NCBI GenBank assembly: GCA_020052935.1
Contig: JAGVOD010000074.1
Span: 1 to 41,919 of the forward strand
Direction of reading: 5' to 3'
From: an archaeon
Lineage (GTDB): Archaea; Nanobdellota; Nanobdellia; Woesearchaeales; UBA11576
DNA: 41,919 bases
A program made the position numbers and the translations under genes. Every line of letters begins with the position of its first letter. The first letter of the stretch is position 1. This document shows, piece by piece, positions 8,694-17,390 of the stretch. The notes below the pieces were generated by a model. That model had not been told where the DNA came from and ran no database searches. It was given only the letters and a program-made list of their open reading frames with translations.

Positions 8694-10889
8694 ATGAAAA
8701 CAGCCAATCTTCGCATAACAGGGATGCACTGCGCCAGCTGCGCAGCGATAGTCAACAAAGCGCTCTCCAAGACCGAAGGAGTTAAGGAAGCGAATGTCAA
8801 TTTCTCTACTTCGAAAGCTCTCGTGACATTCGACGAGAAAAAGCTAGACGAGAAAAAGCTCGTGCAGATAGTGAAGGGCAAAGGCTACGGCGCTGAGCTG
8901 ATACAAGACCACGAAGACCCCGAAAAACAGGCAAAGCTGCAGTCAGCAGAGATAAAGAAAGTGCGGGACCTGTTCCTGACAAGCCTCGTGTTCACAGTGC
9001 CCGCATTCATTATCGGCATGGTGTTGATGTGGTTCGGCGTAGAAGTGCCGTACAAGGAATACCTGCTATGGCTCCTCGCCACGCCGGTGCAATTCTACGT
9101 CGGATGGCAGTTCTACAAAGGGACATGGCACTCGCTGAAGAACAAGACAGCGAACATGGACACGCTTATCGCAGTGGGGACCAGTGCAGCATACTTATAC
9201 AGCGTCTATGTTGTCCTGTTTGCGCCGCAACTCGGGCAGTATTTTGAGACGTCCGCGATACTGATAACGCTCGTTGTGCTGGGCAAGTACCTCGAAGCAG
9301 CAGCCAAAGGCAAGACATCAGAAGCCATAAAGAAGCTCATAGGATTATCACCGAAGATCGCGACAGTCATCAGGAAAGGCAAGGAGATACGGATAAGCGT
9401 GGACGACGTAGTGGTGGGAGACATAATAGTAGTAAAGCCTGGCGAAAAGATACCTGTAGACGGCAAAGTGGTCGAGGGAGACTCTTCTGTGGATGAGAGC
9501 ATGATAACCGGAGAGAGCATACCTGTAGAGAAGAAGAAAGGAGACAAGGTCATAGGCGGGACTATTAACAAGCACGGCAGCCTCAGGTTTGTCGCGACGA
9601 AAGTAGGTGAGAATACGACGCTGTCGCACATAATCAGGCTCATCGAGGATGCACAAGGCAAGAAAGCGCCGATACAGAGGTTCGCAGATGTCGTCTCTGC
9701 ATATTTCGTCCCGATAGTCATCATCATCGCAATAGCGACTTTCCTGGTCTGGCATTTCGCGCTCGACAAGGAATTCTCATTTGCGCTCATAACCTCTGTC
9801 GCAGTCCTCGTCATCGCATGCCCCTGCGCGCTCGGCCTTGCTACGCCTACTGCGATAATGGTAGGCACGGGAAAAGGCGCAAAGCACGGCATACTGATCA
9901 AGGGCGGGGAGGCGCTCGAGACAGCGCACAAGCTGAGCTTCGTGGTGTTCGACAAGACAGGCACGATAACAAAAGGCACGCCAGAAGTCACAGACATAAT
10001 CCCTCTCAACAAGGAAAAGGAAGAGAAGATACTCAAGATAGCAGCCAGCGTCGAGAAACCATCAGAGCACCCGCTCGCAGAAGCAATCGTGAAGAAGGCA
10101 AAGGCAGGGAAGATTGCGTTAGGGAAGGTCACAGCATTCAAAGCGATTCCAGGTTACGGAATCAAAGCCAAGCTCAATGAAAAACAATACTACTTCGGCA
10201 ACGCCAAGCACATGAAAGAGAACAGGATAGATGTGAGAAAGATCGGCGACAAGGTGCGACTTCTGGAAGAGCAGGGGAAGACCGTGATGATGCTCGCGGA
10301 GAACAAGAAGCTCATCGGCATCATAGCTGTCGCTGACACTATCAAACAGAGCTCAAAGGAAGCTGTGCAGAAGCTCGAGCACATGGGCGTCACAGTATAC
10401 ATGATAACAGGCGACAACGTGCGGACTGCCCGAGCGATAGCAAAGCAGGCAGGCATAGAGCATGTCTTTGCAGAAGTGCTGCCAGACCAGAAAGCAGGCT
10501 ACGTAAAGACGCTGCAGAAGAAAGGCAAGGTTGCGATGGTCGGCGACGGCATCAATGACGCTCCGGCTCTTGCGCAGGCAGACATCGGCATTGCGATGGG
10601 CTCAGGAACAGATGTAGCGATGGAGACAGGCAACATAGTGTTGATGAGGAACGACCTTCTCGATGTCCCAAAAGCGATAAGGCTCAGTAAGGTCACGATG
10701 TCGAAGATAAAGCAGAACATGTTCTGGGCACTGTTCTACAACGTGCTCGGCATCCCGATAGCCGCAGGCATACTTTACCCCGCAACAGGTTGGCTCCTCT
10801 CGCCGATAATAGCTGGGGGCGCGATGGCGTTGAGCAGCGTGAGCGTTGTGACGAACTCGCTGATGCTGAAGTACAAGAGCCTTGTCTGA
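8694..10889 (+). CDS. copA: Copper-translocating P-type ATPase
   Basis: [58 protein letters not shown]. Confidence 0.96.
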   Translation: MKTANLRITGMHCASCAAIVNKALSKTEGVKEANVNFSTSKALVTFDEKKLDEKKLVQIVKGKGYGAELIQDHEDPEKQAKLQSAEIKKVRDLFLTSLVFTVPAFIIGMVLMWFGVEVPYKEYLLWLLATPVQFYVGWQFYKGTWHSLKNKTANMDTLIAVGTSAAYLYSVYVVLFAPQLGQYFETSAILITLVVLGKYLEAAAKGKTSEAIKKLIGLSPKIATVIRKGKEIRISVDDVVVGDIIVVKPGEKIPVDGKVVEGDSSVDESMITGESIPVEKKKGDKVIGGTINKHGSLRFVATKVGENTTLSHIIRLIEDAQGKKAPIQRFADVVSAYFVPIVIIIAIATFLVWHFALDKEFSFALITSVAVLVIACPCALGLATPTAIMVGTGKGAKHGILIKGGEALETAHKLSFVVFDKTGTITKGTPEVTDIIPLNKEKEEKILKIAASVEKPSEHPLAEAIVKKAKAGKIALGKVTAFKAIPGYGIKAKLNEKQYYFGNAKHMKENRIDVRKIGDKVRLLEEQGKTVMMLAENKKLIGIIAVADTIKQSSKEAVQKLEHMGVTVYMITGDNVRTARAIAKQAGIEHVFAEVLPDQKAGYVKTLQKKGKVAMVGDGINDAPALAQADIGIAMGSGTDVAMETGNIVLMRNDLLDVPKAIRLSKVTMSKIKQNMFWALFYNVLGIPIAAGILYPATGWLLSPIIAGGAMALSSVSVVTNSLMLKYKSLV

Positions 10890-10967
10890 TGATGGATTTT
10901 CAATAAGGCAGGGCTTTGAAAAGGTTTAAATAAGCGGGTGTCTCCTGATCTGCCCGAGGTGAATCTC

Positions 10968-11180
10968 ATGAATAAACTATTAGTGTCTGTGTTTTTTCTG
11001 ATTATATTGAGCACATCAGCTCTCGCACAATACGGGATGATGGGTGGTTACGGCCCTGGCGGATATGGTGTGTTCTGGATGGGGCTGCTCGGGCTGGTAT
11101 ATCTCGCACTGGGTTCTTTTGTGTTCGCAGTGGTGTTCTGGCTGACGCATAACTGGCTTGTCAAAGGGAAGAATAGGTGA
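10968..11180 (+). CDS. Small membrane protein (signal peptide/TM)
   Basis: MNKLLVSVFFLIILSTSALAQYGMMGGYGPGGYG..., TM, KGKNR end; tttaaataag promoter upstream. Confidence 0.7.
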   Translation: MNKLLVSVFFLIILSTSALAQYGMMGGYGPGGYGVFWMGLLGLVYLALGSFVFAVVFWLTHNWLVKGKNR

Positions 11181-11590
11181 TTGTTATGAAGAAAGCCTTC
11201 ATTGTATGTCTATTGGTTGTTCTACTGCTAGTTGTTGGCTGCTATGGCCAGAAGACCGAGACGCAACCAGCTTCCCCACCTACACAGACCCAGACAGTTG
11301 GTGCTGAGGGTGCTCCTTCTTCGGAGTCGGGCGCGGCTGCAGGAGCTGCCGTCGTGATAAGCGGCTTCTCGTTCAATCCAAGAGAACTGATAGTGGCGAA
11401 AGGGACTTCTGTCACCTGGACCAACAAAGAGCCTACGAAGCACACCATCGTCTCTGATGATGGCAAGTTCGAGTCGACTACTCTGGCACAGGGTGCGCGC
11501 TGGAGCTACACATTCAACGAAGCAGGGACATTCTCATACTATTGCGGCATACATCCAGGTATGAGAGGGACTATAATTGTGGAGGGATGA
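11177..11590 (+). CDS. Cupredoxin (plastocyanin-like) lipoprotein
   Basis: Lipobox LLVVGC; type-1 Cu site pattern KHTIV...FSYYCGIHPGMRGTIIV. Confidence 0.9.
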   Translation: MIVMKKAFIVCLLVVLLLVVGCYGQKTETQPASPPTQTQTVGAEGAPSSESGAAAGAAVVISGFSFNPRELIVAKGTSVTWTNKEPTKHTIVSDDGKFESTTLAQGARWSYTFNEAGTFSYYCGIHPGMRGTIIVEG

Positions 11591-11811
11591 AAATGTTAGA
11601 GAGCATAACATTCTTCAAGTTTTTGGGCATGCCCTTGATAATCTGGGGAGGGATATTTACCTTCCTGTGCTTTCTCTTCACTGCTTCGATTGCCGTTATG
11701 AACAAGCGCGGCATCCACACAATCCCGTTCAAGTGGCATCCCCGGATGGCGATATTCTCCATACTGTTCGGCCTGGTCCACGGCATCCTGGGCATACTTA
11801 CGCTTTTCTGA
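11587..11811 (+). CDS. Small 2-TM membrane protein
   Basis: ATGA overlap with the preceding cupredoxin stop; TM segments, HPRMAIF and LVHGILG. Confidence 0.65.
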   Translation: MKMLESITFFKFLGMPLIIWGGIFTFLCFLFTASIAVMNKRGIHTIPFKWHPRMAIFSILFGLVHGILGILTLF

Positions 11812-11821
11812 GGTGATGATT

Positions 11822-11965
11822 ATGGCTAAGAAGTTCTGGCGTTGCAATGTATGCAACGACATCCACTATGGAATTGCAGGTCCTGAACTCTGCCCCACAT
11901 GTGCAACGAAGAATGCATATGTTGAGATTGACAGTTCCGAGGCCAAGAAGGTGACTGGCCTTTGA
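11822..11965 (+). CDS. Rubredoxin-like two-CxxC protein (47 aa; below ORF-track threshold)
   Basis: MAKKFWRCNVCNDIHYGIAGPELCPTCATKNAYVEIDSSEAKKVTGL*; CxxC...CPxC. Confidence 0.85.
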   Translation: MAKKFWRCNVCNDIHYGIAGPELCPTCATKNAYVEIDSSEAKKVTGL

Positions 11966-12228
11966 ACGAAGCTGACCTCAATCGTGTCTGGCAGGAATTC
12001 ACAGAGAAGAATGATTTCAAGCTCAATCCAGACCAGAAGCATGTTGACATGATAACCAAGGGCATTCTCATCAATGAGCAGAAATATGGATTGAAGCTAT
12101 GTCCTTGTAGGTTGCGGAACGGCACCCCCGAGCGGGACCTTGAGCTTATCTGCCCCTGCAATTTCAAGGCTCATGATACCTGGCAGAAGAAGGGCATGTG
12201 CTGGTGCGGTTTGTTCGTCAAGAGGTAA
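11962..12228 (+). CDS. Ferredoxin-thioredoxin reductase catalytic-chain-like [4Fe-4S] protein
   Basis: TTG start overlaps the upstream TGA; CPCRLRNGTPERDLELICPCNFKAHDTWQKKGMCWCGLF Cys pattern. Confidence 0.88.
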   Translation: MNEADLNRVWQEFTEKNDFKLNPDQKHVDMITKGILINEQKYGLKLCPCRLRNGTPERDLELICPCNFKAHDTWQKKGMCWCGLFVKR

Positions 12229-12806
12229 TGAGAGGTTTGGGCATGCAGAAAAAGAAGATGGTAGTCCGGCCATACGGCCCTTTGATGGTAGAGCACAGGA
12301 TAATAGAGCAGATTGTCCCTCTGATACGCGCAGAAGTCAGGAACATAGACAAGAGCAAGTCTATCGACCCGCACTTCATCAACGTGACTGTTGGCTTTCT
12401 GAGGACGTATGCTGACAAGTGCCATCATGGCAAGGAAGAGGATATACTTTTCAAGGCACTCAAAGAGAAAGAGCTGTCAAAGGGGCATTTCGAGACACTG
12501 CGGCAGCTTCTGGAAGAACATGACCTCGCCCGCAGCAATGTCAGGGAGCTGCTTGATGCAAAAGCCAGGTATGTCAAAGGGGATAAGACCGCAGTGGCTG
12601 AGATAAGGAAAAGGCTTTTGGCGCTTGCGAAGATTTACCCGGCGCACATCGCGCTTGAGGACAAGCATTTCTTCATAGAGGTCATGAAGTATTTCAGCGA
12701 CAAGGAACAGCAGAAGATGGTGAGGGATTTCTGGGAGTTTGACCGTAAGATGATCCACGAGGAATACAGGGAGAAGGTATCCCGCCTTAAGGCCGAGCTG
12801 CAATAA
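12228..12806 (+). CDS. Hemerythrin HHE cation-binding domain protein
   Basis: LMVEHRIIEQIV, CHHGKEEDILF, LLEEHDLAR, YPAHIALEDKHFF; TAATG coupling to upstream gene. Confidence 0.88.
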   Translation: MRGLGMQKKKMVVRPYGPLMVEHRIIEQIVPLIRAEVRNIDKSKSIDPHFINVTVGFLRTYADKCHHGKEEDILFKALKEKELSKGHFETLRQLLEEHDLARSNVRELLDAKARYVKGDKTAVAEIRKRLLALAKIYPAHIALEDKHFFIEVMKYFSDKEQQKMVRDFWEFDRKMIHEEYREKVSRLKAELQ

Positions 12807-12959
12807 CCCCAAAAAGAAGACATCAGGAACTGTCCTAAGGCATTCTTAGAGAATCTCCGAGGCTTTCACCAGCGATATCTTTATAAACTTATTTAAACTC
12901 CCTGTTTGGCAGCAAGGAGCATTGCTCTCTGCTAACAGAACAGTCGAGGGGGTATAAAT

Positions 12960-13052
12960 ATGAAACTCTGGGCAATGTCGGATGATGACGATGATAATGA
13001 CAATGACAGCGATGACTATGGTGGTGATGACGACTCTGACAAGGATGATTGA
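12960..13052 (+). CDS. Asp-rich microprotein (30 aa)
   Basis: ATG..TGA: MKLWAMSDDDDDNDNDSDDYGGDDDSDKDD*; upstream TATA-like elements. Confidence 0.4.
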   Translation: MKLWAMSDDDDDNDNDSDDYGGDDDSDKDD

Positions 13053-13119
13053 TTGCCTCATAATCTTTTGATTTTTTGCTTTTGCCGCCTTCTGAAGAGA
13101 GTGTCAAGGAAACCAGAAC

Positions 13120-14442
13120 ATGAAGCTACGCCAACTGCCTGCAGATTTCAAGGTCGAGGAGATTGGTGATATACCCATCTCTAAGACCAAGGATAATTTC
13201 AAGCTGTACACCCTTGAGAAAGAAGGTATCGAGACATTCTACCTCCTGAGCTATCTTTCCAAGAAGAACAACATCCCTAGTTCTGAGCTTTCTGTCGCAG
13301 GGCTTAAGGACAAGCACGCAGTTACAAAGCAGTACTTGACGATTCCTGCGAAGTATGACCTGATGACCACGCAGGAGAAGAACTTCAGCATAAGGTTCGT
13401 GGGATACACCAACCGCAAGCTGAAGCTTGGCGACCTGCAGGGGAACCGTTTCGAGATTACTGTGCGGGACATAAAGAAGGGAGAGCTTGACGGGGTGTAT
13501 GAGAAAGCAAGGACTATCGCCCAGATCGGTGTCCCTAACTATTTTGATTCTCAGCGTTTCGGCAGCGCGCTTAGCGGCGAGTTCATCGCGAAGTGCATCC
13601 TCCAGAAGGATTACGAGAGGGCTGTCAAGATATTCCTGACTAGCTTCACAAAGTCTGAGAAGCGCAGCACAAAAGACGAGAAGCGGAGCATACTTACTAA
13701 CTGGGGGGACTTGTCGAGGTTGAGGCTCAGCAACAAGACCCTGGCGATTCCGATAGAGGAATACCTGAGGACAAAGAGCTGGCTTTCTGCGTACAAGCGC
13801 ATCCCTCCGAATCTTAGGGAGATATTCATCAGCGCATACCAGAGCTGGCTCTGGAATGAGTGCGTCAAGGAGCTTTTGAGGAGGAACCTCAACACAAAGT
13901 ACCTCTATTCCATAGAGTACAACATTGGCAGCCTGCTGTTCTACAAAAAGTTGGCGCATGACGAGATGCAGAGGCTGCCGAAGGCATTCAAGACTGTCAG
14001 CGACGAGATTGTTGCTTATTGGCAATGCAGGAGCAGCTCCACCGCCACATTGCGCAGCGTTTCACAGAGAGATAATCAGACTCGACAGGGGGACGTCCCT
14101 TACGGGGATGTCGAGTCTGGAGAAAGAGAATCAAAAAGCGGAGCGTGGCGTGGAGCTGCTGAGAAAGATTCCATGAGACTTGAAAAGAGCATCATCGATA
14201 AGATACTCGCGAAAGAGGGGATCATGATAGAAGATTTTAAGATAAAGGACGTGGTCGGCAACTTCTTCAAGACGAGGGAGAGGGAAGTCATCCTCAGGCC
14301 GTCTGGTTTCAGCATAAAGCAGCCGATGATAGACGAGCTGAATGACAACGGCCGCGACAGCCGTTTCAAGATAGTTGTCTCATTCACTCTGCCCAAGGCC
14401 AGCTACGCGACGATAATAATCAAACGTTTATTCAACCAGTAA
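13120..14442 (+). CDS. truD: tRNA pseudouridine synthase TruD, with a 43-codon in-frame insertion
   Basis: VAGLKDKHAVTKQYLTI, GNRFEITVRDI, GVPNYFDSQRFG, FISAYQSWLWNE motifs. Confidence 0.93.
   Translation: MKLRQLPADFKVEEIGDIPISKTKDNFKLYTLEKEGIETFYLLSYLSKKNNIPSSELSVAGLKDKHAVTKQYLTIPAKYDLMTTQEKNFSIRFVGYTNRKLKLGDLQGNRFEITVRDIKKGELDGVYEKARTIAQIGVPNYFDSQRFGSALSGEFIAKCILQKDYERAVKIFLTSFTKSEKRSTKDEKRSILTNWGDLSRLRLSNKTLAIPIEEYLRTKSWLSAYKRIPPNLREIFISAYQSWLWNECVKELLRRNLNTKYLYSIEYNIGSLLFYKKLAHDEMQRLPKAFKTVSDEIVAYWQCRSSSTATLRSVSQRDNQTRQGDVPYGDVESGERESKSGAWRGAAEKDSMRLEKSIIDKILAKEGIMIEDFKIKDVVGNFFKTREREVILRPSGFSIKQPMIDELNDNGRDSRFKIVVSFTLPKASYATIIIKRLFNQ
14032..14160. repeat. Structured interspersed element, copy A, inside truD
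   Basis: AGCAGCTCCAC-[C]-GCCAC / GTGGC-GTGGAGCTGCT; GCGCAGCGTTTCACA; CAGACTCGACA/TGTCGAGTCTG; 3' GCGGAGC. 129 bp, starts and ends at codon boundaries. Confidence 0.8.
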
Positions 14443-14447
14443 GATAT

Positions 14448-14514
14448 AGCGAATTCAGTAAATAGTGGAACATTTTGCAACCACCACGTGGCGGGTTTAT
14501 GGACTGAATTCGCT
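14448..14514. repeat. Perfect 12-bp inverted repeat with 43-nt loop left of TA module
   Basis: AGCGAATTCAGT (14448-14459) / ACTGAATTCGCT (14503-14514). Confidence 0.85.
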
Positions 14515-14517
14515 TAT

Positions 14518-14554
14518 TAGCCAATTGATGTTCACATATTTAATCAATTGGCTA
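14518..14554. repeat. Perfect 12-bp inverted repeat with 13-nt loop
   Basis: TAGCCAATTGAT (14518-14529) / ATCAATTGGCTA (14543-14554). Confidence 0.85.
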
Positions 14555-14643
14555 TAGCATTCTTGTTTCTACAGAGCTTAAAAATCATAAGTTTTAAATA
14601 TGCCTTTGGCAATATCTATGATGACGTGTCTGAATCAGCAACC

Positions 14644-14829
14644 ATGCAGGGAATATATGAAGAATTGAAGTCTTTAAAAGAGGAAGTGCTATTCATAAAG
14701 AAGCACATGTTTGACCCGGACACTATAATGACAACAGAGGAAAAGAGCATATTTGAACGAAGCATGAAAGAGTTCAAGGAAGGCAAGACAGTTCCCCTAG
14801 TTTCGGTAAAAAAGAAGCTGGGGTTGTAA
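14644..14829 (+). CDS. Putative RelB-like antitoxin
   Basis: 61-aa acidic/helical ORF immediately upstream of a RelE-like gene; MQGIYEELKSLKEEVLFIKKHM...; TTTTAAATATG TATA-like element upstream. Confidence 0.75.
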   Translation: MQGIYEELKSLKEEVLFIKKHMFDPDTIMTTEEKSIFERSMKEFKEGKTVPLVSVKKKLGL

Positions 14830-14834
14830 GAAGG

Positions 14835-15068
14835 ATGTTCAGTGTAGAGTTCTCGAGTTCTGCAGACAAATTCATTGGAAAGTGCGAGAGACCGCTCGCG
14901 GAAAGGCTTTTGGACAGGATTGAGAAGTTGTCAGAAGACCCATTTCCCGCAGATGTCAAGCGCGTCGTGAACATGAAGGAGAAGGTGTTCCGTGTAAGGG
15001 TGGGTGATTATCGGATACAATACTCAGTGATATATGAGAAGAATGTGATATTTATCTCAGATATATAG
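14835..15068 (+). CDS. RelE/ParE-family toxin
   Basis: VEFSSSADKFIGK...ERLLDRIEKLSEDPFPADVKRVVNMKEKVFRVRVGDYRIQYSVIYEKNVIFISDI. Confidence 0.9.
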   Translation: MFSVEFSSSADKFIGKCERPLAERLLDRIEKLSEDPFPADVKRVVNMKEKVFRVRVGDYRIQYSVIYEKNVIFISDI

Positions 15069-15106
15069 CAAATGACACAATTTTTTATACAATATTGTCA
15101 TTTGCT
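15067..15106. repeat. Perfect 11-bp inverted repeat right of TA module
   Basis: AGCAAATGACA (15067-15077) / TGTCATTTGCT (15096-15106). Confidence 0.8.
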
Positions 15107-15193
15107 TATTACGAACAGGCAATTATTTTCGTATTATTATTTTTGTCTGCGAGTATAGATAAACGACCAAGAGCATACGACTAAGCACGACCT

Positions 15194-16963
15194 TCATTTC
15201 TTATGGAGTTTTTTTGCGCGCGACGCGACCACTGTGCCACGGGCAGTCCCATCGAGGATGCTGTTGTCGGCGTTGATGCTGAACCAGTCGTAGTAGTCGC
15301 TGAGGCCGAGCACCACAGCCCGGTCCGTATCTGTGTCTGGTCTGTTGTTTAGTCTCCACAAGTAAGGTTTGTATCCGCTCAGCCATTCACAGGCATTACA
15401 GAAATTGTCAAGGTCTGATATACCAAGCAATGCATGGACTGGCGGTTGAAGGCCGCTTGTTGCATTGACCCAACCATTTGGTCCAACAAGGTCTTCTTCG
15501 ACAGTTCTTTGTTCTGGCTGCATGTAATCATGGATTGCATCATCATTTCCGCTTGCGTACCTTATCTCCTGGACAACCTCCTTGTCTTTATTGGCGCGAT
15601 ACCTTGCCCTCGTGCCTGTCATCATCCAGTGCTTCTTAAAATCCTTGGCGAACATTTCTTTGACTTTTTCGACGAGTTTTTTCTGTCCTGTATCAGGGTG
15701 TGCCCTGTTCTCGTAGAGTGCCATTATGGTCGCCGTGTAGAGTTCAGCGTCAGCCAGCTTCCATTCTTTTCCTTTCAGCCTTTCGATGTGCTGGTCCTGC
15801 GTCAGGGATTCTCCGCCGTGCAGCAGTTCCTTGCTCCAGTCGACAGTCCTCTCTTCCTTGTTGTAGATTACGCCGTGTATCCTGTACCTGTCAGCAAGCT
15901 CTTCTATGAAGAATCCGCTGCCTGAATATGATGTCACGAGTGTTGCAGGCAATGCTTTCTCTCCTTCGACAAGCACTCCGTTCTGGAGCTCTTTCTTGGC
16001 TTCATTGTGTCTTGTCCTGACAAGGTATTTGAAAAGCCCGTCAGGCACGAGCCTCGAAAAGAATCTTTTCAGGCGTCCTCCTTCCTTTCTCCTGGAGAGT
16101 GTTTTCCCTTCCTTTATCTGCTGCAGATACTTTGCTACTTCGTCGATGCTTTTCGGCCTGAGCTCAGGGTCAAAATGCGTGAGCTGGTCGACAAGAATGC
16201 CAAGCGATGGGTTTTTGAACTCGAACTTGCCTGAATAATTCAGGTTGAAGCCGTCAAGCACGTCTTCAGGAGAGATGCCTGACGCGAGTTTAAGTATTGT
16301 AGGTCCGATGCTGTACAAGTCACTTTTATTGGTAGCTTGCCCCGCGAAGACTTCCGGCGCGCTGTAGCCCATTGTGCCGAACATCGTCGAGCCTCCGATA
16401 GTCTTGGCAATCCTCTGCTGGACGATGCCAAAATCAATCAGGTATAGCTTTCCGCTTTCTTTGTCAAGCATGATGTTGCTTGGCTTGATGTCGCGGTGTA
16501 CCACATGCGGAGTCTGGCCGTGCAGGTATTTCAGCACTTCAGTAAGTTGTAGCATGACGTCTACAATCTTCTCTTCAGCCAGCGGTCCTTCCCTCTCGAC
16601 TATCTTCTCAAGGCATTCGCCAGGCACCAGTTGCTGCGCCATGAACAAAGAATAATCTCTTCCTTCCTGGTGTTCAAACAAGTCATGGACTTTAGGGATC
16701 TGTGGGTGGTCAAGTCCTTTCAGCACTTCATATTCCCTGCCAAACAGGTCCACGCCCTTGAAAGCGTCAAGTCCGTCAATTTTCTTTCCGAACCTGTGCT
16801 CGCGGACGCAATACTCAACACCATCCTTCTCAGATCGATAAGCTATTGCAAGTCCACCGCTACCTAGAACCTCAAGAAGCCTGTAGCCATTGACTATCCT
16901 GATTGGATTGCCCGGCTCGGCCTGCATTATGATAGCCTCTTGTCCTGTCGCCGCTTCAGTCAT
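15194..16963 (-). CDS. Hanks-type Ser/Thr protein kinase with uncharacterised C-terminal region
   Basis: LGSGGLAIAYR, HRDIKPSNIMLD, LIDFGIVQ, GTMGYSAPEVF; ~300-aa C-terminal extension without a recognised family. Confidence 0.9.
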   Translation of the reverse strand: MTEAATGQEAIIMQAEPGNPIRIVNGYRLLEVLGSGGLAIAYRSEKDGVEYCVREHRFGKKIDGLDAFKGVDLFGREYEVLKGLDHPQIPKVHDLFEHQEGRDYSLFMAQQLVPGECLEKIVEREGPLAEEKIVDVMLQLTEVLKYLHGQTPHVVHRDIKPSNIMLDKESGKLYLIDFGIVQQRIAKTIGGSTMFGTMGYSAPEVFAGQATNKSDLYSIGPTILKLASGISPEDVLDGFNLNYSGKFEFKNPSLGILVDQLTHFDPELRPKSIDEVAKYLQQIKEGKTLSRRKEGGRLKRFFSRLVPDGLFKYLVRTRHNEAKKELQNGVLVEGEKALPATLVTSYSGSGFFIEELADRYRIHGVIYNKEERTVDWSKELLHGGESLTQDQHIERLKGKEWKLADAELYTATIMALYENRAHPDTGQKKLVEKVKEMFAKDFKKHWMMTGTRARYRANKDKEVVQEIRYASGNDDAIHDYMQPEQRTVEEDLVGPNGWVNATSGLQPPVHALLGISDLDNFCNACEWLSGYKPYLWRLNNRPDTDTDRAVVLGLSDYYDWFSINADNSILDGTARGTVVASRAKKLHKK

Positions 16964-17097
16964 TTTTCCTCCAGCAGCTTGCGTACTGCATACTCAAAGA
17001 GGTGTGACTTATTGCGGAATGTGCCGTCCCTGAGGCGCTCTTTCGCCCCCATTAAGACGTTTTCATCAACTGTTATAGATATCTGATATTTTGCCAT
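16960..17097 (-). CDS. Ribbon-helix-helix (CopG-like) 45-aa protein
   Basis: Read from reverse complement: MAKYQISITVDENVLMGAKERLRDGTFRNKSHLFEYAVRKLLEEK*; ATGA overlap with kinase start. Confidence 0.75.
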   Translation of the reverse strand: MAKYQISITVDENVLMGAKERLRDGTFRNKSHLFEYAVRKLLEEK

Positions 17098-17147
17098 TAT
17101 GTTCTGATGGAAAATATCACAACTATTTAAACCTTTTGTTTTTTCAC

Positions 17148-17159
17148 CACTAATTAGTG
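17148..17159. promoter_or_regulatory. Perfect 12-bp palindrome, candidate RHH operator
   Basis: CACTAATTAGTG flanked by T-run/A-run; next to the TATA-like TTTAAATAGTT (bottom strand) of the RHH-kinase operon. Confidence 0.5.
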
Positions 17160-17230
17160 ATAAAAAACATAAAAATACGACCAGGCCCCGTTTTATTTAT
17201 AAAACCTTCCGGCGGGATGAAATCTCAACA

Positions 17231-17342
17231 ACCGGATTCAGTTCCGGTGAATTACCGGATTCACATCCGGCAAACAGGTAAATACAAAAGTTATTTAAAT
17301 AGGGTGTGCGTCTTATTATCAAATACCGGATTCACATCCGGT
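17231..17342. promoter_or_regulatory. Three palindromic operator-like sites upstream of ATPase
   Basis: ACCGGATTCAGTTCCGGT (17231-17248), ACCGGATTCACATCCGG (17254-17270), ACCGGATTCACATCCGGT (17325-17342), bracketing TTATTTAAATAG (17291). Confidence 0.65.
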
Positions 17343-17390
17343 AAATCTCCGGGTGCGGTTCAGTAAGCTAAACGTCTTGCTCAACCAGGG

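Noticed and set aside
9206-10141. Long antisense ORF (311 aa) opposite copA
   Set aside because: Codon-usage shadow of a clear P-type ATPase; low-complexity Ser/Pro-rich translation.
13126-14025. 299-aa antisense ORF opposite truD
   Set aside because: Shadow ORF; the sense strand encodes recognisable TruD motifs.
14032-14160. Archaeal bulge-helix-bulge intron or intein in truD
   Set aside because: The terminal stem has a single bulged C, not two 3-nt bulges separated by 4 bp, and a 43-aa insert is far too short for an intein.
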